A stretch of DNA of 64,000 nt, from the NCBI GenBank assembly GCA_951813285.1, contig OX638355.1, forward strand, positions 132,001-196,000. The letters run 5' to 3'. The first letter of the stretch is position 1; every line of letters starts with the position of its first letter. The notes under the pieces are model-generated. The model was not told the origin of the DNA. It saw only the letters and a program-made list of their open reading frames with translations, and ran no database searches. A program made the position numbers and the translations under genes. Source of the stretch: Terriglobia bacterium (lineage in GTDB: Bacteria; Acidobacteriota; Terriglobia; Versatilivoradales; Versatilivoraceae). Positions 9,181 to 18,670 of this stretch are shown here, one piece after another.

Positions 9181-10242
9181 ATGGAATCGACACTGTTCCC
9201 CACCACCGTGATTGGCAGCCTGCCCCGTCCCGCCTGGGTGCTGGACCTCATCCTGGACCGCAAGGCCGGCCGCATTTCGGAGGCAGAGGCCGAGCCGCTG
9301 CTGGACCGGGCCATCGAGTCCTCCATCGCCCTCCAGGAACGGGCCGGGCTGGAAGAGATCACCGACGGTGAGTGGCGCCGGGAGAGCTACGTCAAGGTAT
9401 TTGCCGAACGGGTACGAGGCTTCAAGGCCGACCTTCACGACAGCGGAATGCCCTATCCGGCCGTGGTCGCTCCCATCGAGTACTATCGCCCCCTGGTGCT
9501 GCACGAGCTGCGCTTTCTGCGGGCCCGCACCCGGCGGCGGGTCAAGATCACGCTGCCGGCGCCCTACATCATCGGTCGGCGCATGTGGCACCCCGACCAC
9601 TCCCGCAAGGCCTACCCCACTCGGGAAGGATTGATGGAAGCCTGTGTCCCGATCCTGCGCCGGGAAATCGAAGCCCTCCGCGAGGCCGGGGCCGATACCG
9701 TCCAGTTGGACGAGCCCTGGCTTTCCACCATGGTGGATCCGACCTTCCGCAAGCGGGAGGGGATCGACAATCCCTCCTACGAAATGGACCGGTGCGTGGA
9801 CCTGGTCAACCAGGTATTGGACGGCTTCCAGGGCTTGGCCACGGGAATGCACCTCTGCCACGCCCATTTCGACCGCCAACACGGCAGCGAGGGTCCCTAC
9901 GGGCTCATCATGCCGGCCCTGCAAAAGGTTCGGGTGGGGACCATTTCCATGGAATTTGCCACCCCGGTGGCCGGGGGATTGGATTCGCTGGCGCAGTTCC
10001 CGGACAAGGTGCGGCTGGGCCTGGGTTGCATCGACCACTGCGAACCCAGGGTGGAGAGCGTGGAAGAGGTGGTTAGGCGGGTGGAGGAAGCCATGCGCCA
10101 CCTGGACAAGAGCCGCATCACCCTGCACCCGGACTGCGGGTTCGCGCCCTCGGCCCAGAACCCGATGGACCTGGACGAAGCCTACGGAAAACTCAAGGCG
10201 ATGTGCCAGGCGGCCCGTGTGCTGAGGGAAAGATATAGCTGA
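9181..10242 (+). CDS. Core MetE-type cobalamin-independent methyltransferase
   Basis: A 353-residue protein that corresponds only to the catalytic C-terminal barrel of methionine synthase MetE and lacks the N-terminal half of the ~750-residue enzyme. All four zinc/thiol-activation ligands are present: H224 and C226 ('HLCH'), E258 and C319 ('HPDCGF'). The E-to-C spacing of 61 residues equals that of E. coli MetE (E665, C726). The N-terminal 'TTVIGSLPRP' is the usual opening of this domain. It should transfer a methyl group to homocysteine or another thiol, but folate binding in full MetE also needs the missing half, so the methyl donor is uncertain. Core-MetE proteins are known in archaea and some bacteria. 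Confidence 0.85.
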   Translation: MESTLFPTTVIGSLPRPAWVLDLILDRKAGRISEAEAEPLLDRAIESSIALQERAGLEEITDGEWRRESYVKVFAERVRGFKADLHDSGMPYPAVVAPIEYYRPLVLHELRFLRARTRRRVKITLPAPYIIGRRMWHPDHSRKAYPTREGLMEACVPILRREIEALREAGADTVQLDEPWLSTMVDPTFRKREGIDNPSYEMDRCVDLVNQVLDGFQGLATGMHLCHAHFDRQHGSEGPYGLIMPALQKVRVGTISMEFATPVAGGLDSLAQFPDKVRLGLGCIDHCEPRVESVEEVVRRVEEAMRHLDKSRITLHPDCGFAPSAQNPMDLDEAYGKLKAMCQAARVLRERYS

Positions 10243-10642
10243 CGGTAACCATTGCTTGGAACCAGTCGACGGGGTTATTCAGCAACGACATCCACGGAGG
10301 GCGCGAAGGACGGATAAGAGTTATCCGAAAAGGAAAACGACGAACCACGAATGGACACGAATGAACACCAATTAGATGATTGACGATTTGTCGATTAAGG
10401 TGTGTGACGACCCATATCGAAGGGTTATTTATAAATGACACGAAGTCATACCACGTTAACAAAGTTGAAGGAGTATTGTGGCGCCGCTTGTCTTTGAAGC
10501 AAGTCCACCTGTCTTCGTGTCTATTCGTGTCTATTTGTGTTCATTCGTGGTTCGCCTTTATTGATTATTGGAAGTTTTTCTCGAATGATCCGCCCGTCGT
10601 GAGGGGTGGTGGGGCTTGTATCCGGGAAAGGAGACGCCTGAA
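10243..10642. other. Non-coding region carrying an imperfect inverted repeat
   Basis: This 400-bp gap is AT-richer than its surroundings. An imperfect inverted repeat of about 28 bp has arms at 10341-10368 and 10527-10554, built from 'cgtgt/cattcgtg' words. The same kind of words recur at 16840-16865 and 31085-31115, so this is probably another dispersed repeat rather than a regulatory site. A good Shine-Dalgarno (AAAGGAG) for the next gene lies at 10627-10633. Confidence 0.5.
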
Positions 10643-12109
10643 ATGGCAATGTTGTTTGCTGGATTGACACGAAAAACATCGGTTCGGCTGGGGCTGGCCG
10701 GGACCGCCCTGGTGCTCCTCTATCTGGGTTGTGTGACGGGCGGCCCGGGGGACTCCGACGGCGAGGCCCGCTGGCTGGCGGGGGATCACCACATCCACAG
10801 CCGCTTCAGCGTGGGTTGGAACCGGGACAACGATCCGCCCACCCCGATCATCGGGGGCGACGCCATCTACCCCATCCCCATGAATGCGCTCATGGGAAGG
10901 CGCTTCGGACTGTCCTGGACGGTAGCCACCGACCACGGCGGCCCCAACCACAGCAAGGTCAACCTGGAGCGGGCCTATCCCGAGTTGGTGCTCTCGCGGG
11001 AGCTGGTCCCCGAGGTGGTCCAGTTCTGGGGCATGGAGTTCAACTCGCCGGGAGCCGACCACAGCAGCCTCATCATTCCCCACGGCCCCGACGAGGCCCG
11101 GCGGCTGTACGAGCTGGAGTCGGGATTCGACCGCCACGAGGCCCATCCCTTCGACAAAACTCGGGATACCGAACCCCGGATGATCGAAGCCATTCAATTG
11201 ATGAACGGTTTGGAGCGCAAACCGGTCCTGATCGCCAACCATCCCTCGCGTTCGGCCTCGGAGACCGGCGAATACGGGGCCTACGACCCGGCCGAGCTGC
11301 GGCGGTGGAACGATACGGCCCCCGAGGTGGCGGTGGGCATGGCGGGAGCCCCCGGGCACCAGGCACGGACGCTCAATCCCGACGGCACTCTCAACCCGGA
11401 GAGTCCCCGCGGGTCCTATGGCCGCTATCCGACCCGGGGAGGGTTCGATCCCATGACCGCTCGGCTGGGCGGGCTGTGGGACTCGATGCTGGGGGAGGGA
11501 CGCCGGTGGTGGATCACCGCCAACTCCGATTCCCACGTGCACTACACCGAGGGTGGCAGTGATTTCTGGCCGGGTGAGTACTCCAAGACCTATGTCTTCG
11601 CCGAAAAATCGCATGCGGGAATCCTGGAAGGCCTGCGCCGGGGTCGAATCTTCGTGACCACCGGGGATCTCCTCTCCGAGCTCTTCGTGACGGCGCGTTC
11701 AAAGGATCAGAGTGCGGAAATCGGGGGCGCCCTCGAGGCCTCCGCCGGAGCTTCCGTCGAGGTCACCATCCGCTTGAGAGATCCCGACACCCCCAACTGG
11801 CACGGGGACAACCCGGAGGTCGCCCGGGTAGACCTGATCGTCGGCAGCCAGACAGGTCGGCTGCCCGACCCCGCCCGGGACCGCAACCCCACCGCCCGGG
11901 TGGTTCGGCGCTTCGGGCCGGACGACTGGTCCCGCCAGGGAGAGTACCGGACCATGAGCCATACCCTCGCGGGCATTGACGGCAACTGTTACCTCCGGGT
12001 TCGGGGCACCAACACCGGGGAGCTGGAACCGGAGCCCGATCCTCGCGGGGAGGATCCCTGGAAGGACCTCTGGTTCTACTCCAATCCGATTTTCATTGAA
12101 ATGCGTTGA
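10643..12109 (+). CDS. PHP-domain metallohydrolase lipoprotein (CehA/McbA-like)
   Basis: A 488-residue predicted lipoprotein with a polymerase/histidinol-phosphatase type metal-binding domain. The first PHP motif 'GDHHIHSRFS' has H49, H50 and H52. Further His and Asp ligands occur in 'ATDHGGPNHS', 'GMEFNSPGADHSS', 'IANHPSR' and 'NSDSHVHY'. The N-terminus has a positive region, a hydrophobic stretch and the lipobox LYLGC with the lipidation cysteine at C30. The chosen ATG has AAAGGAG nine bases upstream; an in-frame TTG at 10616 would add nine residues and lacks such a site. The family includes carbamate and phosphoester hydrolases; the substrate is unknown. Confidence 0.82.
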   Translation: MAMLFAGLTRKTSVRLGLAGTALVLLYLGCVTGGPGDSDGEARWLAGDHHIHSRFSVGWNRDNDPPTPIIGGDAIYPIPMNALMGRRFGLSWTVATDHGGPNHSKVNLERAYPELVLSRELVPEVVQFWGMEFNSPGADHSSLIIPHGPDEARRLYELESGFDRHEAHPFDKTRDTEPRMIEAIQLMNGLERKPVLIANHPSRSASETGEYGAYDPAELRRWNDTAPEVAVGMAGAPGHQARTLNPDGTLNPESPRGSYGRYPTRGGFDPMTARLGGLWDSMLGEGRRWWITANSDSHVHYTEGGSDFWPGEYSKTYVFAEKSHAGILEGLRRGRIFVTTGDLLSELFVTARSKDQSAEIGGALEASAGASVEVTIRLRDPDTPNWHGDNPEVARVDLIVGSQTGRLPDPARDRNPTARVVRRFGPDDWSRQGEYRTMSHTLAGIDGNCYLRVRGTNTGELEPEPDPRGEDPWKDLWFYSNPIFIEMR

Positions 12110-12201
12110 AGACTCCCACTTCGCCTGGAGAGGGTGGAAACGAGCGGACCGTGGGATACTCCACGGAGTGCTCGGACGTTTCCAAGATGGAGGAAGGCTG
12201 A

Positions 12202-13350
12202 ATGACCACAGCTGTTGACGTCAACCCGCAGGTATTGCAGTGGGCGCGGAGGCGAGCTGACATGGAGATATCCTCCTTGGTGAATCGTTTTCCACGCTAC
12301 TGGGAATGGGAAAGAGGCGCCTCGAAACCGACGCTCAAACAACTCGAACGATTGGCCAGGGCGGTGCACGCCTCGGTAGGGTATTTCTTCCTTCCGGAAC
12401 CGCCGGAGGAGACACTTCCCATCCCGGATTTCCGCACGGTTGGCAATATGCGTTCCGGCCGTCCAAGCGTCAATCTGCTCGACACTGTTTATGTGTGCCA
12501 ACAACGCCAGGACTGGTATCGAAACTTCGCACGCATAGAAGGCGAAGATCCACTGCCGTTTGTGGGTTCGGCAACGCCTTCCGGTTCTGTGAGATCCACG
12601 GCGGAGGAAATGCGGACTGTTCTGAGATTTGACCTCGAAGAACGCCGCAGCACTGCTACATGGACCGATGCGTTACGCCGCTTTATCGAGCAGGCCGATG
12701 CACTTGGCGTGCTGGTGATGGTAAACGGCGTGGTCGGCAACAACACCTCTCGAAAGCTGGATCCTGATGAGTTTCGCGGCTTTGCCCTGGCGGACGACCT
12801 CGCTCCGCTCGTTTTCATTAACGGGGCAGACACCAAAGCCGCCCAGATGTTTACCTTGGCCCACGAGTTGGCGCACCTTTGGCTCGGAGAATCGGCGCTT
12901 TCCGATGTGGAGGCAACCTCAGAGCCGTCGCACACCGTGGAGGCTTGGTGCAATCGCGTGGCGGCAGAGCTTCTCGTTCCCATGGAGTTGCTGCGCCTGG
13001 AGTATCGACGAAGCCCGAACTTGGGCGACGAACTCAACCGGCTGGCTCGTCGTTTCAAGGTCAGCACATTAGTGGTTTTGCGTAGGGTATTCGATGCGGG
13101 GGAACTCAGCCGTGACGCCTTTACATCCGCTTACCGTCGAGAGCTTGACCGTTTGCGCCGGATACCGAAGAGCGGAGGGGGCAGCTTTCATCCGAACCTC
13201 AGAACGCGCGTCGGCCATCGGTTTGGCGTCGCCGTGGCCATGAGCACATTGGGTGGCCGCACTTCTTTCTCCGAATCCTTTCGTCTGCTGGGAATTAGGA
13301 AGGCATCGACGCTGCGGGGGTTTGCGGCAAGTTTGCAAGTGAGTTTGTAG
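12202..13350 (+). CDS. XRE-family HTH regulator with ImmA/IrrE peptidase domain
   Basis: A 382-residue two-domain protein. An XRE-type helix-turn-helix occupies the first ~65 residues, and a gluzincin-like ImmA/IrrE domain follows with H221-E-x-x-H225 in 'AHELAHLWLG'. A strong site GGAGGAAGG precedes the ATG. Its TAG stop shares one base with the GTG start of the DUF4411 gene, so the two are translationally coupled. Proteins of this type pair with DUF4411 (PIN-like) partners in toxin-antitoxin-like modules: the HTH is expected to repress the operon and the peptidase part may relieve repression. Unlike the truncated relative at 49576-50496, this copy is complete. Confidence 0.85.
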   Translation: MTTAVDVNPQVLQWARRRADMEISSLVNRFPRYWEWERGASKPTLKQLERLARAVHASVGYFFLPEPPEETLPIPDFRTVGNMRSGRPSVNLLDTVYVCQQRQDWYRNFARIEGEDPLPFVGSATPSGSVRSTAEEMRTVLRFDLEERRSTATWTDALRRFIEQADALGVLVMVNGVVGNNTSRKLDPDEFRGFALADDLAPLVFINGADTKAAQMFTLAHELAHLWLGESALSDVEATSEPSHTVEAWCNRVAAELLVPMELLRLEYRRSPNLGDELNRLARRFKVSTLVVLRRVFDAGELSRDAFTSAYRRELDRLRRIPKSGGGSFHPNLRTRVGHRFGVAVAMSTLGGRTSFSESFRLLGIRKASTLRGFAASLQVSL

Positions 13351-13844
13351 TGGCGTATCTACTGGATGCGGACGTATTCATCCGAGCGAAGAACTTGCAC
13401 TACGGTTTTGACTTCTGTCCCGGTTTCTGGGATTGGCTCGTCCAGGCAAACCATCGGGGACTGATCTTCAGTATCGAGAAAGTCGGTGACGAAATCGAGG
13501 CGGGCGATGATGATCTATCGAAGTGGGCAAGAAAGCGAGGCCCAGAGTTCTTCCTCCGACCTACGTCGAGTTCGCCTGCTGCCCTGGGAACCGTCAGCCG
13601 TTGGGTGACCAGTCAGCGATACCAACCCACCGCTATTGACACGTTCCTTGGCATTGCCGACTTCTACCTGATCGCCCAGGCGCTTGCTGGCGGTTACGAC
13701 ATCGTTTCCCACGAAATTCCCTCAGATTCGCCCAAGAGGATCAAGATTCCAAATGCCTGTATCGGCCTTGGCATCAAGTGTCTCACTCCCTTTGAGATGC
13801 TTCGGCGGGAACGGGCTCAGTTTGTGCTAGCACCCAAAGTCTAG
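13350..13844 (+). CDS. DUF4411 family PIN-like protein (probable toxin partner)
   Basis: A 164-residue protein matching the DUF4411 pattern, a PIN-domain-like ribonuclease fold. Candidate acidic metal ligands lie in 'LLDADVFIRAKN' near the N-terminus, in 'EKVGDEIEAGDDD' in the first third, and in 'TFLGIADFYLIAQA' in the second half. A conserved 'DIVSHE' segment follows, as in the family. It starts with GTG overlapping the upstream stop by one base. Together with the XRE-ImmA/IrrE gene it forms a self-contained two-gene operon typical of mobile toxin-antitoxin modules. RNase activity is inferred from the fold. Confidence 0.8.
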   Translation: MAYLLDADVFIRAKNLHYGFDFCPGFWDWLVQANHRGLIFSIEKVGDEIEAGDDDLSKWARKRGPEFFLRPTSSSPAALGTVSRWVTSQRYQPTAIDTFLGIADFYLIAQALAGGYDIVSHEIPSDSPKRIKIPNACIGLGIKCLTPFEMLRRERAQFVLAPKV

Positions 13845-13877
13845 TAGCGGTGGTATTTCCGGGGTTTTTCAATCAAC

Positions 13878-15146
13878 ATGGCTTCCGTGAAACCTTCACC
13901 GAACGACAGCCGGTGCCGGATCGCCGTTGTGGGCGGCGGCATTGTGGGCGTCTGCTGCGCACTTTACCTGCAGCGGGACGGACATCGCGTCACGGTCATG
14001 GATCCGGGCGGACCCGGTGAGGCCTGCAGCAGCGGGAACGCGGGACAGTTCGTGACCGGCTACTGCGTGCCCCTCGGCCTTCCGGGCATCGCCAAGGACG
14101 TGCCGGCCATGGTGCTGGATCCCCTGGGGCCCCTGACCATTCGCTGGCCCTACCTGCCGAGTCTGCTCCCCTGGCTGCTGCGCTTCGTGGCTGCCAGCTC
14201 CCCCAAGCGCGTCGACGAGATCGCCAGGTCCCTCTACCGGCTCAACAAGGATGCCCTGACCGCCTTTGACCCGCTCCTGGAGCAGGCCGGCGCCGAGCAT
14301 CTGATCCGGCGCAACGGCAGGCTGGACGTCTACCAGTCCGACCGCGTCTTTGCCAAGGCGCAGGTCAAGTTCGACCTGCTGCGCCGTTGCGGCGTCCAGG
14401 TGGAGATGCTGGATCAGAAGGGAATCCGGGAACTGGAGCCGGCGCTGGCGGACCGATGCCGGCAGGGAGCCTTCTACCCCGAGTCGGGTCATACCACCAA
14501 CCCGCTGGGACTGACCCGCTTGCTGGCCGAGGATTTCGTGCGCCGCGGCGGAGTCATCTTGCGGGAGCGGGTCACCGACTTTCGCAGGGGCGGGGACGGC
14601 GCCTGGTCGGTGGCCACCGATGCCGCCCGCCACTCCGCGGATCAAGTGGTGGTGGCGGCCGGGGCCTATTCGCGCCCCCTGGCGGCCAGGCTGGGCAGCC
14701 GGCTGCCGCTGGAGGCCGAGCGCGGCTATCACCTCATGCTGCCCCAGGCCGGGATCGAGCTGCAGCGGACCGTGGTCCACGGAGACCGATACTTCGGCCT
14801 GACGCCGATGGAGGGGGGACTGCGCCTGGCCGGCACGGTCGAGCTGGCCAGCGTCCACGCCAGGCCGAACTTCGCCCGGGCTCACGCCCTGTTCCAGGCC
14901 GCCCACCAGGCCCTGCCCTCATTGAACGGCCGGGGGGCGGTTCCCTGGATGGGCTGCCGGCCCTCCATGCCCGATTCCCTGCCGGTGCTGGGCCGATCAC
15001 CGGTTCACCGCTCGGTCTATTTCGCCTTCGGGCACGGGCACCTCGGACTCACCGGCGCCGCCACCTCAGCCAAGATCATTGCCGACCTGGTGGCCGAGCG
15101 GGCGGAGGACAGCCAGTTCGAAGCCTATCGCGCCGACCGGTTTTAG
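13878..15146 (+). CDS. FAD-dependent D-amino acid dehydrogenase/oxidase-like protein
   Basis: A 422-residue flavoprotein of the DAO/DadA family. The N-terminal Rossmann motif VGGGIVG is at residues 18-24, followed by an acidic residue ending the second strand ('VTVMDPGGPG') and the 'SSGNAGQFVTGY' signature seen in DadA-like enzymes. The C-terminal 'FGHGHLGLTGAATSAKIIADL' is the FAD-contacting segment. Such enzymes oxidise D-amino acids or hydroxyproline to the imino/keto acid with electrons going to quinone or oxygen. A 3-hydroxyacyl-CoA dehydrogenase gene begins 52 bp downstream on the same strand, so the two may be cotranscribed. The substrate is not determined by the sequence. Confidence 0.85.
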   Translation: MASVKPSPNDSRCRIAVVGGGIVGVCCALYLQRDGHRVTVMDPGGPGEACSSGNAGQFVTGYCVPLGLPGIAKDVPAMVLDPLGPLTIRWPYLPSLLPWLLRFVAASSPKRVDEIARSLYRLNKDALTAFDPLLEQAGAEHLIRRNGRLDVYQSDRVFAKAQVKFDLLRRCGVQVEMLDQKGIRELEPALADRCRQGAFYPESGHTTNPLGLTRLLAEDFVRRGGVILRERVTDFRRGGDGAWSVATDAARHSADQVVVAAGAYSRPLAARLGSRLPLEAERGYHLMLPQAGIELQRTVVHGDRYFGLTPMEGGLRLAGTVELASVHARPNFARAHALFQAAHQALPSLNGRGAVPWMGCRPSMPDSLPVLGRSPVHRSVYFAFGHGHLGLTGAATSAKIIADLVAERAEDSQFEAYRADRF

Positions 15147-15198
15147 CACTGTCCGGCTGGGTCCTCAGGCGGAAACGGGCGGCAGGCCGGGAGGAACC

Positions 15199-16083
15199 AT
15201 GACCATAACAAGGGTTGGAGTGGTGGGGGCCGGTCTGATGGGTTCCGGCATTGCACAGGTCTCGGCCGCGGGCGGTTATCGGACCGTCGTCCGCGAGGTG
15301 TCCCGGGAACTCCTGGATCGAGGTCTCACCAAGATCGCCGCATCCCTGGATCGGTTGGTCAAAAGAGGAAAGGCAACCGTCGAGCAGAAAGAGCAGACTC
15401 TGAAGAACCTGTCCGGAACCACGGCTCTGGAGGAGTTGGGCGAATGCGAGCTCGTCATCGAAGCCGTCACCGAAGACATCGCGGTCAAGAAAGAAGTCTT
15501 CGGCGCGCTCGACGCGATTTGCAAACCGGAGGCGATTTTCGCCACCAACACTTCATCCTTGACGGTTACCGAGATGGCAGTGGTCACTCGCCGACCGGAA
15601 CAGTTTGTCGGTCTCCATTTTTTTAATCCCGTTCCCATCATGCAACTGGTGGAAGTGGTTCGAACGATTCAGACGAATCAGGCGACCTTCGACACCGTCT
15701 TCAAGTGGGCCCAATCGGTGGGAAAGGTCCCCATTGCCTGCAAGGACAACTCGGGATTTGTGGTCAACCTGCTTCTGGTGCCCTACCTGCTCAGCGCCAT
15801 TCGAGCCGTGGAAAGAGGCACCGCCTCGATTGAAGATATCGACCGAGGCATGAGCCTGGGCTGCGGACACCCCATGGGTCCGCTCACACTGCTGGATTTC
15901 GTCGGGCTCGACACCATCTACTCCATCGCCAACATCATGTTCGACGAATACCGTGAGGCACAGTACGCCCCGCCGCCCTTGCTCAAGCAGATGGTTCAGG
16001 CCGGCTTCTACGGCCGCAAATCGGGGAGGGGCTTCTACGACTACGGTCCTGCAGGGCCGGTCCCCGCGGAGCTGGGTCTTTGA
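15199..16083 (+). CDS. 3-Hydroxyacyl-CoA (3-hydroxybutyryl-CoA) dehydrogenase
   Basis: A 294-residue single-function 3-hydroxyacyl-CoA dehydrogenase. The NAD-binding motif GAGLMGSG is at residues 10-17, the catalytic dyad is H140 ('GLHFFNPVP') and E152, and the C-terminal domain 'MGPLTLLDFVGLD' is intact. The length fits PaaH/Hbd/FadB2 enzymes, which oxidise (S)-3-hydroxyacyl-CoA in beta-oxidation, phenylacetate or butanoate metabolism. I chose the ATG at 15199 because GGGAGGA lies just upstream and homology starts at residue 3; the frame extends upstream into the preceding gene. No other beta-oxidation gene is adjacent except the broken acyl-CoA synthetase about 870 bp downstream. Confidence 0.92.
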   Translation: MTITRVGVVGAGLMGSGIAQVSAAGGYRTVVREVSRELLDRGLTKIAASLDRLVKRGKATVEQKEQTLKNLSGTTALEELGECELVIEAVTEDIAVKKEVFGALDAICKPEAIFATNTSSLTVTEMAVVTRRPEQFVGLHFFNPVPIMQLVEVVRTIQTNQATFDTVFKWAQSVGKVPIACKDNSGFVVNLLLVPYLLSAIRAVERGTASIEDIDRGMSLGCGHPMGPLTLLDFVGLDTIYSIANIMFDEYREAQYAPPPLLKQMVQAGFYGRKSGRGFYDYGPAGPVPAELGL

Positions 16084-16954
16084 TCCCGAATCTCATCACC
16101 TTAGACCACAACGGGAGTGAACCCCGCGCCGTCAGCCTTGGTTGAGCAAAATCAGGCAAGTTCCGCCCCCGCCCCCCACGACGGGGCGGATCATACGAGA
16201 GCGAAACAACGCATCTTCATGGCCTGTCGGGAATAAGGGCCATGACGTGCAAAACCGGTTTTCTACTGATTGAACATGGATGCAAAGGATACACAGGATG
16301 AACAGCACGAGAGGCTGTGCCACAGAAGCAGATCCGCTTGATGATCGGGTGGGTGTTGGAAATGATCCAAGAGCCTGGGAGCGGATTTTGGGAAATCCGT
16401 GTTGGAACAGAGGCGATGGTTGAACTCATGGCGGTGGAAACTCTCGCCCAATAATCATGTGCATCCTGTGAATCCATGTGAATTAGCCGTCTGACTATGC
16501 TGGACTTTGAACGGATGTTCCGCCACCCGGCTCAAGGCGTTGTTTCAAATAAACATCCTTGCGTCGGCTTGTGCGTCACTTGGGCTCACCGGCATTTGCT
16601 GCCGCCGCCTAGGCGGCTCGACACCCATAGGCGATGTTTCCCATGGGCTGACGCCCACGGCTAAGTGCTGCCGCGGCTTCGCCGCTCTCACGGAAACCGG
16701 CTAAAGCAGCAACTTCTCAGGTAAGTCCGGCCCCTGCCCGGGTGTGCGGATCATACGAGAGTGAAACAATCGGAAATCGACCAATCCCTTCGTGACCTTG
16801 GTATCCCGTTACGGTTCACCTCAACGCCTTAGTGGCCCTTCGTCGTTCTTCGTGGCCCTTCGTGGATCACTCTTTTTCTTGTTTCAGGCAGGACGGGAGC
16901 GCCTGGTGCAATAGCTGACCCGGCCAACCCGACCTGACGGAGACCTGCCCCCAC
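16084..16954. repeat. Repeat-rich non-coding region, left arm of a nested inverted-repeat pair
   Basis: No credible gene is present in these 871 bp. Two blocks recur in inverted orientation about 15 kb away. 16554-16686 matches 31496-31627 almost base for base, and 16746-16892 matches 31048-31208. A further block (about 16180-16330) resembles 62118-62280. The word GGATCATACGAGAG is shared by several blocks (16187, 16748, 62123, and reversed at 31193-31206). Short open frames here only translate the repeat. Confidence 0.75.
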
Positions 16955-18576
16955 ATGCTTCTGAGAAGACCAAGCTACCAGGAGACCTATGACGCATTCC
17001 GCTGGGAGATTCCGCAAGACTACAACATTGCGGTCGACGTCTGCGACAGGCACGCCACCGGAAGGGCCAGGCGCGCCCTGATCTACCACCAGGAAGAGAC
17101 CGACACCACCACCGAGTTTTCATTCCATCAGCTCAGAAAATGGAGCAACCGGTTGGCCGCCGCTCTCAGGTCCCTGGGCATCGAAAGAGGGGACCGCATC
17201 GCCATCGTGCTGCCGCAGAGCCCGGAAATCGCACTGACCCACCTGGCCTCCTGCAAGCTGGGAGCCGTCGCGGTTCCCCTGTTCTGCCTGTTCGGCCCCG
17301 ACGCCCTCCAATACCGGCTGAATGACAGCGGCGCCAGGGCCGTGTTTGTGAATGCCGAGAACCTGGAAAAGATCATCGCCATACGAAGCCGGTTGCCGTC
17401 GTTGAAGTTGATTGTTGTTGTGACCCAGGACAGTGCCGGCGAGTTTCACCGCTTCGACGAGTTGCTGGCCGGGGCAAGGAGCTCCTTCACGCCGGTGCGG
17501 ACCAGGGCCGAAGACCCCGCTTTGCTGATCTATACCTCCGGAACCACGGGCCCGCCTAAAGGTGCTCTGCACGCCCACCGCGCGCTGCTGGGCCATCTGC
17601 CCGGCGTCGAATTCTCCAACAACTTCGCTCCTCAGCCGGAAGACTGCTTTTGGACTCCGGCGGATTGGTCCTGGGTGGCCGGCCTCATGGACGTGTTGCT
17701 GCCGGCCTGGCATCACGGACTCCCGGTTGTTGCCGGGAGCTTCCGGAAATTCGATCCTGAACGCGCTTTCGCCCTGTTGGGACAGCACCGGATTCGCAAT
17801 GCCCTCATTCCTCCGACGGCTCTGAAAATGATGCGCGAGGTCCCCGAACCGCGGAACCGATACCGTTTCAGCCTGAGATCGATTTTCAGCGGCGGAGAGC
17901 CTCTCGGAGCCGAGGTTCTTGAATGGGCCAAGGGAACTCTGGGCGTGACCATCAACGAAGTTTACGGTCAGACCGAGGCCAACATGGTGGTCGGCAGTTG
18001 TCACGAGGTGATGGGAATCAAGCCGGGATCCATGGGTCGGCCGATCCCCGGACACCAGGTCGAGGTGATTGGCCAGGACGGGAATCCTGCCCCGGCCGGC
18101 GACCGGACCCGGTCATGTTCCTGGAGTACTGGAAGAATCCGCGGGCCACCGAGGAGAAATTCAAGGGAGATTGGGCTCGCACCGGCGACCTGGCCCGGAA
18201 GGACAACGACGGTTATATCTGGTTCGTGGGACGCAGTGACGATCTCATCACCAGCAGCGGATATCGGATCGGCCCTGCGGAAGTGGAAGAGTCGATACTC
18301 AAGCACCCGGACGTATCCATGGCGGCTGTCATCGGCGTGCCCCATTCGATCCGTGGCGCCATCGTCAAGGCCTTCGTCAAACCCAAGCCCCAATGCTGTC
18401 CGACCCCGGAACTCCGGAAATCCATTCAGGAATTCGTCAAGACCCGATTGGGTTCCCACGAATACCCGAGAGAAATCTCTTTTGTCGAATCCTTCCCCAT
18501 GACGACCTCCGGAAAGATCCTGCGTCGCGAACTGCAGAAACAGGAGGAAGAAAGACGTCGAAGCCAGGGCGACTAG
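16955..18576 (+). pseudogene. Acetyl/acyl-CoA synthetase broken by a short deletion
   Basis: The sequence encodes a ~540-residue AMP-forming acyl-CoA synthetase similar to medium-chain or acetyl-CoA synthetases. The frame starting at 16955 contains the P-loop-like 'YTSGTTGPPKGA' and 'NEVYGQTEANMVVGS', and runs correctly to 'GNPAPAGD' near 18097. The continuation ('RRPDPVMFLEYW...TGDLARKD...VGRSDD...SSGYRIGP...TTSGKILRREL') is in another frame and ends at 18576. Family members usually have about six extra residues (of a GEIAV type) at this junction, so roughly 19-22 bases seem to be missing, within GC-rich 'ccggccggcgaccggacc'. Either the gene is inactivated or the assembly is wrong; everything else looks intact. 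Confidence 0.8.
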
Positions 18577-18670
18577 CTGAACCATCTCGAGGTCCGGCGA
18601 CCCGTAGCGCCTGAAAAAACCGGGGCGAGAATCACAACGGACCTCCTTGCCGTGATAGAATCGAACTATC

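Noticed and set aside
16507-16704. Small open frame and its near-identical inverted counterpart near 31489-31770
   Set aside because: The similarity is due to an inverted DNA repeat; no ribosome-binding site or family match.
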